Positions 1 to 12,736 of a stretch of DNA of 64,000 bases are shown piece by piece. Within the stretch, counting starts at the first letter, position 1. Every line of letters starts with the position of its first letter. The DNA is from Eudromia elegans (Eukaryota > Chordata > Aves > Tinamiformes > Tinamidae). Under the pieces are notes generated by a model. The model was not told where the DNA came from. It searched no databases and was given only the letters and a program-made list of their open reading frames with translations. The DNA is taken from the NCBI GenBank assembly GCA_003342815.1, contig PTEX01000303.1, positions 647,044 to 711,043 of the forward strand. Direction: 5' to 3'. The position numbers and the translations under genes were made by a program.

Positions 1-92
1 CCTTCCCTTCCCTTCCCTTCCCTTCCCTTCCCTTCCCTTCCCTTCCTCTCTTTCCATCTTTCTTTCTGTCTTTCTTTCTTTCTCTCGCTCTC
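1..92. repeat. Pyrimidine microsatellite (CCTTC)n grading into (TTTC)n
   Basis: About ten CCTTC pentamers open the window and grade into imperfect CTTT units with interruptions. The plus strand is almost pure pyrimidine. The array runs off the left edge, so its full length is unknown. It directly abuts a CR1 fragment, which may have been cut internally at this point. Confidence 0.95.
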
Positions 93-99
93 TTTTCCA

Positions 100-255
100 T
101 GTACTGGACCCCAGCACTGGATGCAGCACTAAAGTCATAATCTCACCAAGGCGGAGTAGAGGGAAATGATCACCTCTCTTGACTTTTTGTTAACGGTTTT
201 CCTATGCAGGCCAGGATGCTTTTAGTTTAATTTAGCCAATAGGTACTGTGTGCAT
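100..255 (-). mobile_element. CR1 LINE fragment, 3' part of ORF2, old
   Basis: The segment aligns by eye with the ORF2 C-terminal region of the longer minus-strand copies (around 11,150-11,290 and 24,740-24,890). Shared blocks include 'tgtactgg', 'cctcaccaggg...gagtagaggg', 'gatcacctc' and 'gcaggccaggat'. The usual CR1 3' tail is missing on its left side, where the microsatellite begins. Divergence is high, so it is an old relic. The right boundary is uncertain by about 30 bases. Confidence 0.7.
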
Positions 256-3221
256 TTTAATAAATTTTGTAAGGTGCTTGATGGTGATAGTTATTTTGTA
301 CCCTAAATTTTTTGTTCAATTCTTAACTGAATAATGTTTCTTCTACCTTTTTTATCTAAATGATGCAATCACTTATGTAGTCAGCACAAAGTCCTGCATT
401 TGTAGACCAAAGTCCTACATCTACAAAGGGAAATCATAGAAGGAAATGACAGATGAGATAGAATGACAGGAAACAAAGTTTTCTTACTTGGAACTAAGGA
501 AAAAAGTAATAATAATAAAAAGACCTGTTTTTGTCAAATCACATTTTTATTTATTAATTCTTAAGATAATTATTCTTATTAATTCTTAAGATAAAACATA
601 CCAAAAATTAAGCAAGAGAGACAAGCTAGACTGAAATGATCAAATACTCCAATGTAATAATGGTTATTAGTTTTCTCATTAGCATAACAAAAATGTTCTT
701 ACTGTTGAAAAACAGAAAGCTGTACCCCATTTATGTCAAGATAAAATGGTTTGTGTTCATAATTATAATCAATGCATGTTTTAAAAAGCAATATTTATTC
801 CTCTCAGTTCACACACTCTATTATTTTCTCAAAAAGTGGTGCACAGCCCCCAACGTAGCTGTTACTGTAGAATTTCAGATCATTTTATAAGCACCCTGAT
901 AAAAGATTCAGAAAATGCCCTAAATCTCATCTTGACATGATTATTCAGTCAGCGCTGAACTCATTTTCAGCAAAGGCATGGTAATAGCATGATAATTATT
1001 TCGGTTTGTTGCTTTCAAGATGACAGTTGAATTCAAAATGTAGGCTGCTTGCCATGATAGTCAAAATTTGCCTTACAACTGTGAATATCCAGTCCCGAAT
1101 ATCCAGGTGTAATAGCTGTCTTCCTGTAAGATTACTGCCTGCAAACTTAAATTTTGTCTTTCATGCTGTGTCACTTTACTATCTGCAGCATATGGAAGTA
1201 CATGTCAAAAGAGAAATGCCTCAGGAGTTAAGACCTAACAGTCATCTCTCACAGTCAGTCGTTCACCTACCTGTGGGTAAAACGTATAACATTTCACAAA
1301 CAATGAAGTACAATAGCTCAAAAATACAATCTTGAAAGGATAAAAAGGTATAATTTTGCACATGAATAGCTGCCTCAGTCCTACTCCTACAGATGAAATA
1401 ACGAACATAGAACTAATTATTTCCAATTATCAAACTTTCATGTCCAGCAATACTTTGCAGTGATGGAGCACGGAATTCACCTTGCCACTGTGCCTCCTCA
1501 TAGTGTCATCTATTCATAATTTTATATGAAGAAATAACTAATCTATCACTTGGCAAATATTTTGAAAGGGCAAAGTTTGTTTTCCCAGGTCGTGGTGTCT
1601 CTGTGATCATCTCTGGACTGCCCTTCTTCTTTCAAATCTTGCCATAGAAACATCACAGGCAACCCTGCATAAGCTATATATGTGAAAAACTAAAGATATG
1701 AAAGAAATTTCAGTGAAAGTATGACTCCCTCATGCCATGGGGACCCACTCTACCCATCTATCAGTAACACAGAAAAAGCACAAGATGATGAAGGTGACAC
1801 AAAGCCCTGCCTCTTGGCTACTGTCTGTGACTAATTTGGTTCTGGACGTTTCTCTTTCATCTTCCTTTCTGTTATGAGAGCAGTTACCAGACTATTTTGA
1901 GGGTGTCCAGGTCTTATTTATGCTTCTAGTTTTTGATCAAAAGGATAAAAAGCAAAAAACAAAAACTCTTCTTCTGCATAAGACGTAATGACTTACACGA
2001 TACTGGTCCGATTGGCACAAAGATAGGTGATGCTCCCTGTTTCTTGCCCTCAGAGACAGACCTTTGAGGTTTTGTTTTTGCTGTTGTTTGACAAAATGTT
2101 ATTAAATTTTTGAGAACTATTTACCAACTTTCACAGCAAGAGAATAGAAACACTGAATTTCAAGACAGCTTTCAGAGTTTGTCTTCAAGGTTCAGTGCAA
2201 ACAGACTGTATAACTCTAGGTGCAATTTCCTACAGGTGGCTAAGCACAAGGTAGGTTCATATCACTGAAATAAGAACAAAATGATTATGCTTATATTAAA
2301 GTAAAATGTTTTCAGCAACTGTCTTACAGGCTTGCTTGGTCTGAAGTGTAACATGAAATATGATTTTCAATGTGAGAAACTCTCAATCAGCTAAAAAAAT
2401 GCATACTCAAACAGACTATTGCAGAAGTCAGGTAAAAGCCTTTAGGCTTACTGACTTATTTATTAGAGATGTCACTACCAAAAATAAATGTGTCTTGTTT
2501 CTAGTTTGCTCACTCAGAAGATCAGATTGTAAAGTTTTTAATCAGAGCACCACATCATAAAAACTGATGGCAGATCATATTAGATCTCCATACCAGTTAG
2601 TAAAAAAAAAAAAAAAAAAGAAAGGAACAAGGATAAAACTTGCAAATATCTTAAGAGGTTTCCATTTCAGAGGTCTTCTTGGTCTTTTATATTGTGCAGT
2701 TTGTGTTTGTGTTTTGTATTGCTACTTCAAGAATATTGTAATTTATTTTCTTAGCAACTTAAATTATGTATATTCTCTCTTGCATTTTTTCATTTATTAA
2801 TAAAATAGTAAATGGACTAAAACCCCACTAATATCATTTGGAATAATTAAAACCTCAAGATTTCAAAAACAATAGCATTATATTGGACTTCCTATATTTA
2901 TAAATTACCTCCTTTTATTCAATTGATGAATGACTAAAAAATTGATTTACATGTGTCATTTTCTACAAATGTTTTTAATAATAAATCACAAATATTATCA
3001 AACTCTAACTTCTAGTTAACTCAAATAAAAAAAAAACCACAGCCACAAATTACTTGAAAGACGTGTTCTGAAAAATTTCTTATTAATAAATTTAAGATCA
3101 GAAAGTCTATTAGAAAGTGATTCAGCTTCATTGGTGCTTTGATCTTTGGATGCACATAAAGTACATAAGAAAGACCCAAGAACTTAAATATTCTCATTTT
3201 TTCCCCACACATCAAAAATAA
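256..3221. other. Unique AT-rich DNA, no gene seen
   Basis: No coding exon, structural RNA or recognisable transposon is visible. Open frames of 60-100 codons occur (for example plus 636-890 and plus 1027-1335), but they lack splice context or protein-like composition. A run of A at about 2,600-2,619 is the only clear simple repeat. Confidence 0.6.
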
Positions 3222-3320
3222 ATAATCATAGAATTGTAGAAAGCTTAAGGTTGGAAGGGACCTCTAGAGGTCATCTAGTCCAACCCCCCTGCACACGCAG
3301 AGTCTCCTAGAGCATGTGGA
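3222..3320 (-). mobile_element. CR1 3' end fragment
   Basis: The reverse complement of a CR1 3' terminus is clear: 'tcatagaatt', 'ttggaagggacctctagagg' and 'catctagtccaacccc' occur in order, followed by 'gcagagtctcctagagcatgtgg'. The copy is about 100 bp and 5'-truncated. At its truncated side it runs straight into an (AAAT)n array. Confidence 0.93.
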
Positions 3321-3323
3321 AAA

Positions 3324-3366
<43 letters not shown>

Positions 3367-3367
3367 A
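3321..3367. repeat. (AAAT)n microsatellite
   Basis: About twelve uninterrupted AAAT units lie against the 5'-truncated side of the preceding CR1 fragment. The microsatellite may have existed before the insertion, or may have expanded from A/T-rich bases at the junction. Confidence 0.95.
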
Positions 3368-6055
3368 TTCCTCTAACAGACTAAAATTCAAGGGCTAAAA
3401 GTTAAGACAGTTCAGGGTTTTCACGTTTTCTGTTCCTTTTTTTTTTCTTGAAGATCCAATCTTTTTAAAGTATCCACTCTGAAGAGATGGTATTATTATT
3501 AAAGAGTAAACCTGAAAATTCCTAAGGCTGTTTTCTGAACTGTTTCAGAGAGAAGTAAAGAATGTGGAAGTCAGCTGCAACATTTTAACCTATGCTAAGG
3601 GTTCCCATAAATCTACTGCCAACACCCATTTTTGATAGAAGAGTTTACACATTTATTTCACAAACTCTGAATGTTCATAGATAGAAAAGTCATCTTGATC
3701 AAAATCATACATCTTCTGCTCTTTTCCTCAAAGGCACTACAGGGTCATGAATGATTGAAGGAAGGAAGTCTGAGTGAAGAGACAGACAAGAAAGTAATCA
3801 GAGAAGCCAGTAACATTTATACATTTGTGTTGACTTGAATAACTAACTTGAATAGTTGTCTGTGCAAACAGACAAGATTAAAAATCAAAACACTAAAAGC
3901 TAAATTATTTTGGCTTTTTTTAGCCATTTTGTTGTACAATGTGGGAAAAAAACAGCATTTGTAGTAAGAAAATCTATAGCTTTTTCAGTTTGAGGGAAAA
4001 AAAAATAATCTTAGCTGAATACCATGCACTTGACAGCTCTTGAAACTCAGGATGAAAAATTGCAAGTTGCCCTGATAAAGAGCAGTTCCCCTGCAGGGCA
4101 GTAGCAGCATTTTGCCTTGGCTGGAGAAGAAGAGAGTTTGCTCCCTGTTGCTATGCGACAGGTTAGTAAGGAGTAGTTCTCCCTCTTAAAGGCGTTGAGT
4201 GGTCCTCTATGAGTGTTTGCACACAAAGAGCCGTGATTTGCAAAAATAACCTGCTTCTGCACAGATAAAATTATTTCGGGCTTTTTTAAAAGGGAAAGGT
4301 CCTATGAACCATAAACCACCTCCTCAGGTCACTAAGGCCATTTCTTTTTTGTTTTTTCCTTCGTATGACCTTAGGCCCTACTTATTTATTTTTACTAACT
4401 TCATTTTTCTCCCTATTTTGAAGCAATTAATTTGCAGAAAGGTGGGAGTTTGGTTATACTTTATATTTTTTTTTCTTTTTTAATAATATGTCTATTGATA
4501 TTAAAAGATGGTTCAACTTTACTGCTTAAATAAATATGCTCAAACCAGGAAATTAAAATGCTTCTAACAAAAGCTGCTTTAATGTCCAGTCCTCGCTCCT
4601 GTCACAAAAAAATAAACTAAAATTAAAAAAAGTGCACAATTCCTATTCTCTTGTGAAGTTCCACATTTTGATCTTATATTTTATCACAGAATTTATTACT
4701 TTCATTGTCTAATCTACTTTATCATATGGGATTGCATCCGAAGAGGAAAGCAGAAGGTTTATCTAAAAGAACAGGTGGCATTTAATGTTGATTTTTTATT
4801 GAGATATGTAACTATGTTATGAGCAGTCATTCCGATATACATGATGGTAGGAAAAAATGGAATTTGAGGGAGTGGTGAATTGTTCTATTTATGAAAACAT
4901 TGATTTTTTTGTTCATTGGTTTTATTTACTAGAAGGATTTAGATGTACACAAATGGGGTGTTATATGTGAAAGTGCAACCATTAGATTTTTTTTTCCTTT
5001 ACTTAACTTTCTGATAATTTCTGCTAGGGTAATGTTCAGTCCCCTACAGCCAAGCTTCTTGAACTGCAATGTTAGAAGAAATAATGCAATTACTATGGAA
5101 ATGAGAGTTTGGTTTTAAAATTTAAAAATTTAAATACAACATAATGTTTCACATCTGCTGGTACCAGAACAATCTGTTCTGAGGAATCCACCTTGCATCA
5201 TTTCTGATGCTGATAAAAGCATTATGCAAAATTCAATGAGATATACGTTAGTTCCAGTGTATAAGACCACAGGAATTCATATATTCACTTCTGTGAAGAC
5301 TGAAACTCATGTGAAATAAATAAAATATATTTTTGCAACATCTGTGCAGATTTCAACTGTGAAGAGGGAGTATTATTGCTTTTCTTAAGAGATCAAATTT
5401 TACTGCACAGATTGTAGTGTAATATTATGACTAGCTGTCAAGACCAAGGTCCATTTATGTGTTTACATCTCGATGGGATTTTTTTTTCCTCTATCATATC
5501 TTCACTTCAGTTTTCCTTGTCCTGTAAAAGTTAGTAATATTGAAAAGGTGTTTATGAACTTAATCATTTTCTTTACATGAATAAACAGATTGGATCTCTT
5601 ACACTTTGACATAAGCTATTTCATTATCAAGATCATGATCAACTCCCAAACAAACTTTCAAGATAAGTCTTCATCATCTAGATAGTTGGTCTACACAATT
5701 TATATGTGTGTGTGTGTGTGTGTGTCTGTGTGTCTGTGTGTGTAATGGGATCTCTCTGACATATTTAAATACTTTAAACTGATTCTGAGTAACAGAAAAA
5801 TATGTTTTGAGCCTGCCTTCTCTTTCTCTCTGTCCAGCACCTCTACCTGACTGTATGCATGGTTACTCAGCTGCAACAGGAAAACAGCAGGAGTTCCAAT
5901 CCACAAAGACCAATCTTCTGCACCCAACCCGTCTGACTCAGACCATCTTGTCTCAGGTAGCACAGACTTACTGCAGAAATTTCATGTAGTATTTCATGTC
6001 AATGCCAGCTAAATGCCAGACTTGCCAGAATGTGCAAGGCATGCCCAGAGTGAGT
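3368..6055. other. Unique AT-rich DNA, no gene seen
   Basis: No exon or transposon is recognised. Around 4,040-4,260 the DNA is less AT-rich and holds several CpG sites, unlike its surroundings. A 71-codon minus open frame there shows no recognisable domain. The only other simple repeats are the (TG)n tract at 5.7 kb and short A or T runs. Confidence 0.55.
5704..5743. repeat. (TG)n dinucleotide microsatellite
   Basis: Alternating TG for about 40 bases, interrupted twice by TCTG. Alternating purine-pyrimidine DNA of this type can adopt Z-form. Confidence 0.95.
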
Positions 6056-6118
6056 CACAGAATCACAGAACGGTTGAGGTTGGAAGGGACCTCTACAGAT
6101 CATCTAGTCCAATAGATT
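6056..6118 (-). mobile_element. Very short CR1 3' end fragment
   Basis: Only the terminal 60 or so bases of a CR1 remain: 'tcacagaatcacagaa', 'ggttgaggttggaagggacc' and 'catctagtccaa'. The truncation point creates a near-perfect palindrome with the adjacent bases (6,106-6,123). Confidence 0.88.
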
Positions 6119-7590
6119 GGACTATGCTGCTCCATGGGATTATAGTTGAAAGATGCCTTCTGTGAGGATTTCAGGATTTCTGTTGAGTGGTTTGGAGATC
6201 ACTCAGGACACAGTAGTCTAAGTACAGAAATCTGAGATTCCATGAATATGGGATGAGGAATGGACACAAAACACAAGCATACAGACATAAAAAAATCAGG
6301 ACTTATGTCTGAAGACATTTTCTCATTCCTCATATGTTGTGATACATATATATAAAGTTTGGGGTAAAAGCAAGTTCTTTTCTTCCAGTTGTTTTGTAAT
6401 ATTCACTAATATGTTTCCATGTTTTTATTTACTACATCATTTTGTATGAAGGAAGCATTTGAAAATCAAGATCTCAGACACTTCTGACCCTTTCTGCTTT
6501 TACACACTAGATAAATCCATGAGATTCCAGAATTTTGTAATCCATAATGACTAATGAGAAATGAATGTTCAAAGTTTCAAAAAAGTTGCACTTTGTATTT
6601 CAACACTGAACAACAATCAAAAGAAAAGATTCTGTATAAAATAGAAGTATTGAATTACCACATGCAAGCTCTTTATTTTCAGGGTTCATGATGACTTTAC
6701 TGCTATGGAAGTTTTAGATGTATTAGGTTTGCATGACTGTACACATGACGTCATCAGCAAGATCAGTAATGTTAAAGAATCCCTCTTCTATTCTATCTCT
6801 TTACTCCATCTCCAGGCATTTTTTTTTTAACTTTACTCCATCTGCAGGCATTTTTAACTCCATTTCTTCATTTTTAAAATAGTGCTAGGAAAAAAAATGG
6901 ATATAAATGTTCTTTCATTTTTCATCAATTAACTCTCTTTCTGCTAAACTACTCACAAAAAGCTGGTGGAACCTTCTTTCTTTTCTATTCTTTCCTTTTG
7001 CTCTCCTTTATTCCCCATAGCCCCTCAAAAAAAAAAAAAATCCAATCTGTTATTGATGTCAAGAATATGCATGGCACTCATGCCAGAATACTTGCAGATA
7101 CCCAAGTTTGCAATTAACATAACTAAAAAAAAATTAAACTCTTCATGAATTCTAAATAAGAAAACAAAGAAAAAAAAAACTTTTTAAGTAGAATATCTTG
7201 CCAATCTCATAATTAACTCTATTTAGCTATATGTTAACAGCTTGCACAGCCAAAATGTTTGCTGTCTCTTTCCATTTGCCTGCAAGATAGCAATCATATT
7301 GATAGACAGTCAGTCTCATTCAGCTAATGTCACATGTGTTGTATTTACATCAGTGTAAACTTATTGAGATGCAGGAATTTACAGGCTTTTGAAAAAAGAA
7401 AGAGGCCCTCAAGGACATATGACCAGGAAAATTATAAAATACATGTGTGTGTGTAGCTTTGCTAAATTATTTAATAATCAGAACATAAAAAAGGACTGAA
7501 AAAAGGAACACTGTTTGATCCATATTATCTGCAAAAAGAATGTAAAAAAGTGAAGTATTATGACTTTATGAATATGAAAATTGCATATTT

Positions 7591-7611
7591 CACACACACA
7601 CACACACACAC
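7591..7611. repeat. (CA)n microsatellite
   Basis: Ten CA units without interruption. Confidence 0.95.
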
Positions 7612-8683
7612 GCAAATTGTTTTAAACCTTCCAGACAATAGGTGTCGATACTAACATTTTCATTACAAACAGGATACATATTACCTACAGGAACAAACAC
7701 AGATCATCAATCTAGTAATCTGAAACTTGCTGTCTGACAATGACAAATAAAAGAATAAGCTCAGCAAGGATTTTTTTTTCCTGTGAAACTACTATTACAC
7801 TACTTACTATTACTTATTTGAAATAGAAATGTTAAGGAAAGATTAATGAAGTTTTAAGAGCATTTATAATTATAAAGCTTAACATTACAAATGAAAGCAA
7901 TTTTAGACTTTTGAATAGGTCTATTCTGCATTTAAATTGCTATCCCAAAAATTACTTCTTCAGAGACACTGGGAAATTCTCTTGATGGAAATAAATAACT
8001 TATTTTAGGGAATAAGGGAATATATTAATCACTGGTATTCTACTCTTCATCACATCACTTTTTTCACTAGCTTACACTAATCCTCTCCCTGTGGGTGATC
8101 TCCATGTAGAAATGTAGGACAGTATATACACCTGAGACTCAGCAAAGCATGGAGGAAAGGAGTCATGTTGTTTGGATTATCTATAACGTCATCAAATGTC
8201 TCAGAGAAAAGGAAATCTGCTATAAATTGTTGGAAGCAATTAGAGTAAGTAGGAGTTTTACTTTATCCTTTCTTTATCTAGCACATTCTAAAAGTAAGTA
8301 TTTGTAATGCTTATAACATATGATACATAATAATGAACCATGTTTTATCTGAGGCAAAATAGTATAAGAGTTTAGAAACTCATGCATAGCTTGGATGCAA
8401 TTTCCTTATCATGATACTCCTCTGTCTTTCTGATTGAAAGGCAAAAAAAAAATGTATCTTTTTGTAAGTTTCATGTGGAGAACAAATGTATTTTCTTTTA
8501 TTGTTGTACAATGGATAAAATAATAACTACCAATGTTAAAAGAGTAACAGAATCTGTTCTTTCCTATTTTTCTTAAAAGGCCAAAAGACTATACCTGTCC
8601 CACTACTTATCTTTAAGAACTACTGAGACGTAATAAAAAAGCTGAGATTATCTGATTATCTTGTAGCTATGAACCAGAGCCAT

Positions 8684-8715
8684 ATATATATATTAATATG
8701 TATATACATATATAC

Positions 8716-8775
<60 letters not shown>
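8684..8775. repeat. (AT)-rich then (AAT)n microsatellite
   Basis: A short TATA/ATAC-rich stretch (to about 8,716) leads into about nineteen perfect AAT units (8,717-8,775). The purity suggests a polymorphic locus. Confidence 0.95.
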
Positions 8776-9426
8776 TACAATGCCCTGCAGCATTGTTCTA
8801 GATTGATATAATTATGGAATTGATGAGAGACTGTTGTAAAGTAGATATTTTTTCTGTTACTACTGTGGCATAGCTGAATGTGACGGGGGAAAGAGAGGTT
8901 TCAATCATCTAGGTCCTAGCTATTCTGGAAAGGCTGGTATATCTCCAGTGCTTATGATTCTTAGCTATGCTTCCTCAGTAAACCTGCCTCTTTCTAAATT
9001 CCATGCAGCACCTCTATGAATTTTGGAAAGGTTTTGATATACAAATCATCTCATGAAGGAACTATGGTGATTGCAAGCATACACCATAAAATATGAAGTA
9101 CATTTAGCTTTCCAATATCATATAGATGAAGCAAGCAGCCTCTCCAAAATTATTAAAATCTAAGTGTAAGTGAGGAAACACATCATTTTAGAAAGCATGA
9201 AGACATTTTAAGAGCAAAGACTAATAAAAAAACAGTCCCCCAAAAGCAAAATATGTCTGAAGAAATAGTGCAAGTTGCATCTTGAGCAAGAAGAATGAAT
9301 TAGATGATCATCAAGGTTTCCTTCAAATACCAAACCATTCTAAAATAACAAAAAGAAAAAAAATATATCCAAATTTATTCTTGAACATATAGGCATTTAG
9401 ACCAATAACTGTATTGTGTTGTGCCA

Positions 9427-9524
9427 TTTTTTTCCTTATTCTTTTTCCTTTCTTTTTTTTCCCTTTTCTTCTCCACTTTCCTTTTTCCATTTGTTCTCTA
9501 CTGCTTCTTTTTCCTTATTTATTT
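9427..9524. repeat. Polypyrimidine tract
   Basis: About 100 bases that are almost entirely C and T on the plus strand, mixed irregularly rather than as one repeated unit. Such tracts can form triplex DNA. No splice acceptor with a plausible exon follows. Confidence 0.7.
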
Positions 9525-10673
9525 TCACAAATGACTAGAGTCCAAAGTTACTAAGAGCTTCATTTATTCACATACACAGTTCTAGCAACATTTGAGTCGC
9601 CTGGGTTTCTATCTAGGCTTTCGGGTGCCTGTTCAGAAGGGCACATATATATCTTGTGTATCTGGGGTTAAAGCTGCTTGCTACATATGAATATTTTGGA
9701 TGCTCTAGTCATCTGAATGATACAACACACCTCTGTGTGCACTACTGAATGAAATTCTGTGTTTCAATTTGAGCTAAATCACTCAGTGGGCTCTATTGAG
9801 TAAATTGCCATTGACTGCAATATGTGTTCAGGCCCCTAGTTAATGTTCACACATACTTAGATGACTCAGTCTTTAACTGAATTGCATTCTCATCATTTAT
9901 ATCAATCATTAGCAATCAAAGACATTTTCTGTGAATATCTGTTTTATTAAACTATTTACTGATCTTACCATTATTGTTGTACATGACAGAAGGACTGGGA
10001 CTCAGTGTGCCTACTTTGAGGAACTTGATTCAGTGGCCTAAACATTTGCATCTATGGCCATTTGAGATGCACTACATTATTATCCTTCCTCAACTCCAGC
10101 TAGTAGCCTGGAAGACAGTGGGTCTCTCGTTGGTCCTTTGCCATATCTGCCAGCTTTCTGCAGATGTCTTCAGTGTCCTACGGCACCTTAAATGGCATTA
10201 GATGTCTATGGTTAGCAACTGAATCAGCCCTTAGGTGTCAACACAGAGATAGCTATATTTGAGCTAGTCACTGTAGGCTGTTGCTACAGCTAATAAAAGG
10301 AAACAAGGCATAATTTAGTTAACCAATTTAAACAATCTGCAGTAGAATGAGATGACTGGCAATCAATAAGTGTCTCTTTCTTTCCATTTACTATGAAGAG
10401 AACCAGAGTTGACTAACTCAGAAACCCACGTTTTAATCTGATTCATTTATTCTCTATTTGGTTAGATGAATTCTATCCAATATGGCCAGTTCATGATGCT
10501 GCAACCAAACACATGAAATAGATTTTAGGAAACCTCAGATATGATTATGTTAAAGAGAAATTTCTAAAACTTGACAATTATTTCCCAGCTACATTTCTTT
10601 CTCCATTAAGACCACTACTGGGTGTTCATCTTGACTTTTCAGTTCCCTATTTATATTTGTTTCCTTTTCTTTT

Positions 10674-12736
10674 TCACAGAATCACAGAATCTTTAGAGTT
10701 GGAAGGGACCTCTAGAGATAATCTAGTCCAACTCCCCTGCTCCTGCAAAGACCCCTAGGGAACACGGCACAGGGTGGCATCCAGGCGGGTTTAAAAGATC
10801 TCCAGAGAAGACTCCACAATCTCTCTGGGCAGCCTGTTCCAGAGCTCCAGTACCCTCACAGGAAAGAAGTTCTTCCTCACATGGACATGGAACTTCCTAT
10901 GTTTCAGTTTAAAGCCATTGCCCCTTGTCCTATCACTGGCCACTATGGAGAACAGTTTAGTCCCCTCCTCCCTACAATCATTCCTCAGGAATTTGTACAC
11001 ATTGATTAGATCCCCTCTCATCCTTCTCTCTAGGCTAAACAGGTCCAGCTCGTTTAACCTCTCCTCATACGGTAGGTGCTCCAGTCCCTTGATAATATTG
11101 GTCGCTTATCGTTTAACCCACTCTAGGAGTTCCATATCCCTCTTTCTTGTACTGGGGAGCCCAGAACTGCACACAGTAGACCAGGTGTTGCCTCACCAGG
11201 GCCAAGTAGAGGGGCAGGATCACCTCCCTCCTCCTGCTGGCAACACTCCTCCTGATGCAGGCCAGGATTCCCATTGGCCTTCTTGGCCACAAGGGCACAT
11301 TGCTGACTCATAGTTATCTTGTTGTCAGCCAGGACTCCCAAATCCCTCTCTGCAGAGCTGCTTTCCAGCAGATCAGCCCCGAACCTATACTGGTGCCTGG
11401 GGTTATTCCTGCACAGGTGCAGCACCCTGCACTTGTCTTTGTTGAACCTCATGAGGTTCCTCTCCACCTAACTCTCCAACTTGTCCAAGTCCCACTGGAT
11501 GGCAGCACAGCCCTCTATGTGGGAGTGTTAGCCATTCCACCCAGTTTGATGTCATCAGCAAACTTGCTCAGGATGCACTCTGTCCCCGACTCCAAGTTAT
11601 TGATAAATAAGTTGAGCAACACTGGCCCCAGCACCGATCCCTGCAGAACACCACTGGCCACAGGCCTCTAACTAGACTCGGCCCCATTCAGCACAACCCT
11701 CTGGGCTCCCCATCCAGTCAGTCTTTGATTCACCTCATTGTCCTCATGTCTAATCCACACTTCTGGAGCTTTCCTATAAGGACATTGTGGGAGACTGTGT
11801 CAAAAGCCTTGCTGAAGTCAAGGTAGACAACACCCATGGCTTTCCCATCATCCATCCATCCAGTCATCCCATCGTTGAAGGCTATCAGGTTCGTCAAACA
11901 CAGCTTCCCTTTAATGAATCCATGGTGACTACTCATGATCATCTTCCCCTCCTTGATATGCCTAGAGATGGTCTCTAGGACGAGCTGCCCCACTACCTTG
12001 CCAGGGACGAAGGTGAGGCTAACGGGCCTGTAGTTTCCTGGCTCCTCTCTCTTGCCCTTTCTGAAGACGAGAGTGATGTTGGCTCCCTTCCAGTCCTCTG
12101 GTACCTTCCCCACTCTCCACAACCTCTCGAAGATGATGGAGTGTGGCTCAGCAATAACCCCCACTAGTTCCCTCAGCACTCTCGTATGCATCCCATCTTG
12201 ACCCATAGATTTATGGGTGTTCAGTTTGCCTAAATAATCCCTACCACAATCTTCCTTGACTAGTGCAAAGTCCTCATCTTTCTCAGTTAGTCTTCACTGC
12301 TAAGGCTGGTCTCCACAAACTACAGAGCCCAGATACAAGGGAGCTACGGCAAAGAAGGCATTTAGTAACTCTGCCTTTTCCACATCCTGCATCACTAATG
12401 CACTCTCCTCATTCAGCTGCGGACTAACGTTTTCTCTAGTCTTCCTCTTGCTGCTAATGTATTTATAGAAGCCCTTCCTGTTATCCCTGACATTTCTCAC
12501 TAATTCTAATTCCAAGTGGGCCTTGGCTTTCCTCGTTGCATCCCTGCATTCCCTGACACTGTTCCTATATTGTTCTCATGTGACCTGGCCCTTCTTCCAC
12601 CTTACATATGTTCTCTTATTCTCGTTAAATTTACCCAGCAGCTCTTTGCCCATCCATTCAGGTCTCCTGTCCCTCTTGCTCAACTTCTTTCTAGTAGGAA
12701 TGCACCGATCCTAGGCTTGGAGAACGTGGTGTTTGA
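10674..12736 (-). mobile_element. CR1 LINE, 5'-truncated 2.1-kb copy
   Basis: The 3' terminus lies at the left ('tcacagaatcacagaatc...ttggaagggacctctagag') and the element reads leftward from about 12,736, where it is truncated in the linker between endonuclease and reverse transcriptase. It covers the whole RT domain, the C-terminal region and the 3' UTR. The frame is broken by stops and small indels into several pieces. It shares diagnostic residues with the copy at 27.8-29.7 kb ([11 protein letters not shown]), which separates these two from the copies at 16.4, 24.3 and 54.2 kb. It abuts unique AT-rich DNA on both sides, and no target duplication is evident, as is usual for CR1. Confidence 0.95.
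11730..12206 (-). pseudogene. CR1 ORF2 remnant: N-terminal half of reverse transcriptase
   Basis: This is a 158-codon open piece of the CR1 polyprotein inside the 2.1-kb minus copy. In order it shows RT block motifs: the 'NYRPVSL' block, the 'SSHHGFIKGKLCLTNLIAF' block, then 'YLDFSKAFDTVSHN', which carries the first catalytic aspartate of LINE RTs. The second catalytic box (FADD) lies further along at 11,551-11,562 in another open piece and is retained. The protein would reverse-transcribe CR1 RNA at a nicked target, but the frame is interrupted on both sides, so this is a dead remnant. Confidence 0.85.

Larger units (their letters stand above)
6119..10673. other. Unique AT-rich DNA with simple repeats, no gene seen
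   Basis: No exon is recognised. The stretch holds a (CA)n tract, an (AAT)n array and a pyrimidine-rich tract, listed separately. A 75-codon plus frame at 9,974-10,201 shows no family features. Confidence 0.55.

Noticed and set aside
10918..11671. Plus-strand open frames of 131 and 138 codons
   Set aside because: They are antisense to the CR1 C-terminal region; the CR1 frame on the minus strand explains the sequence.
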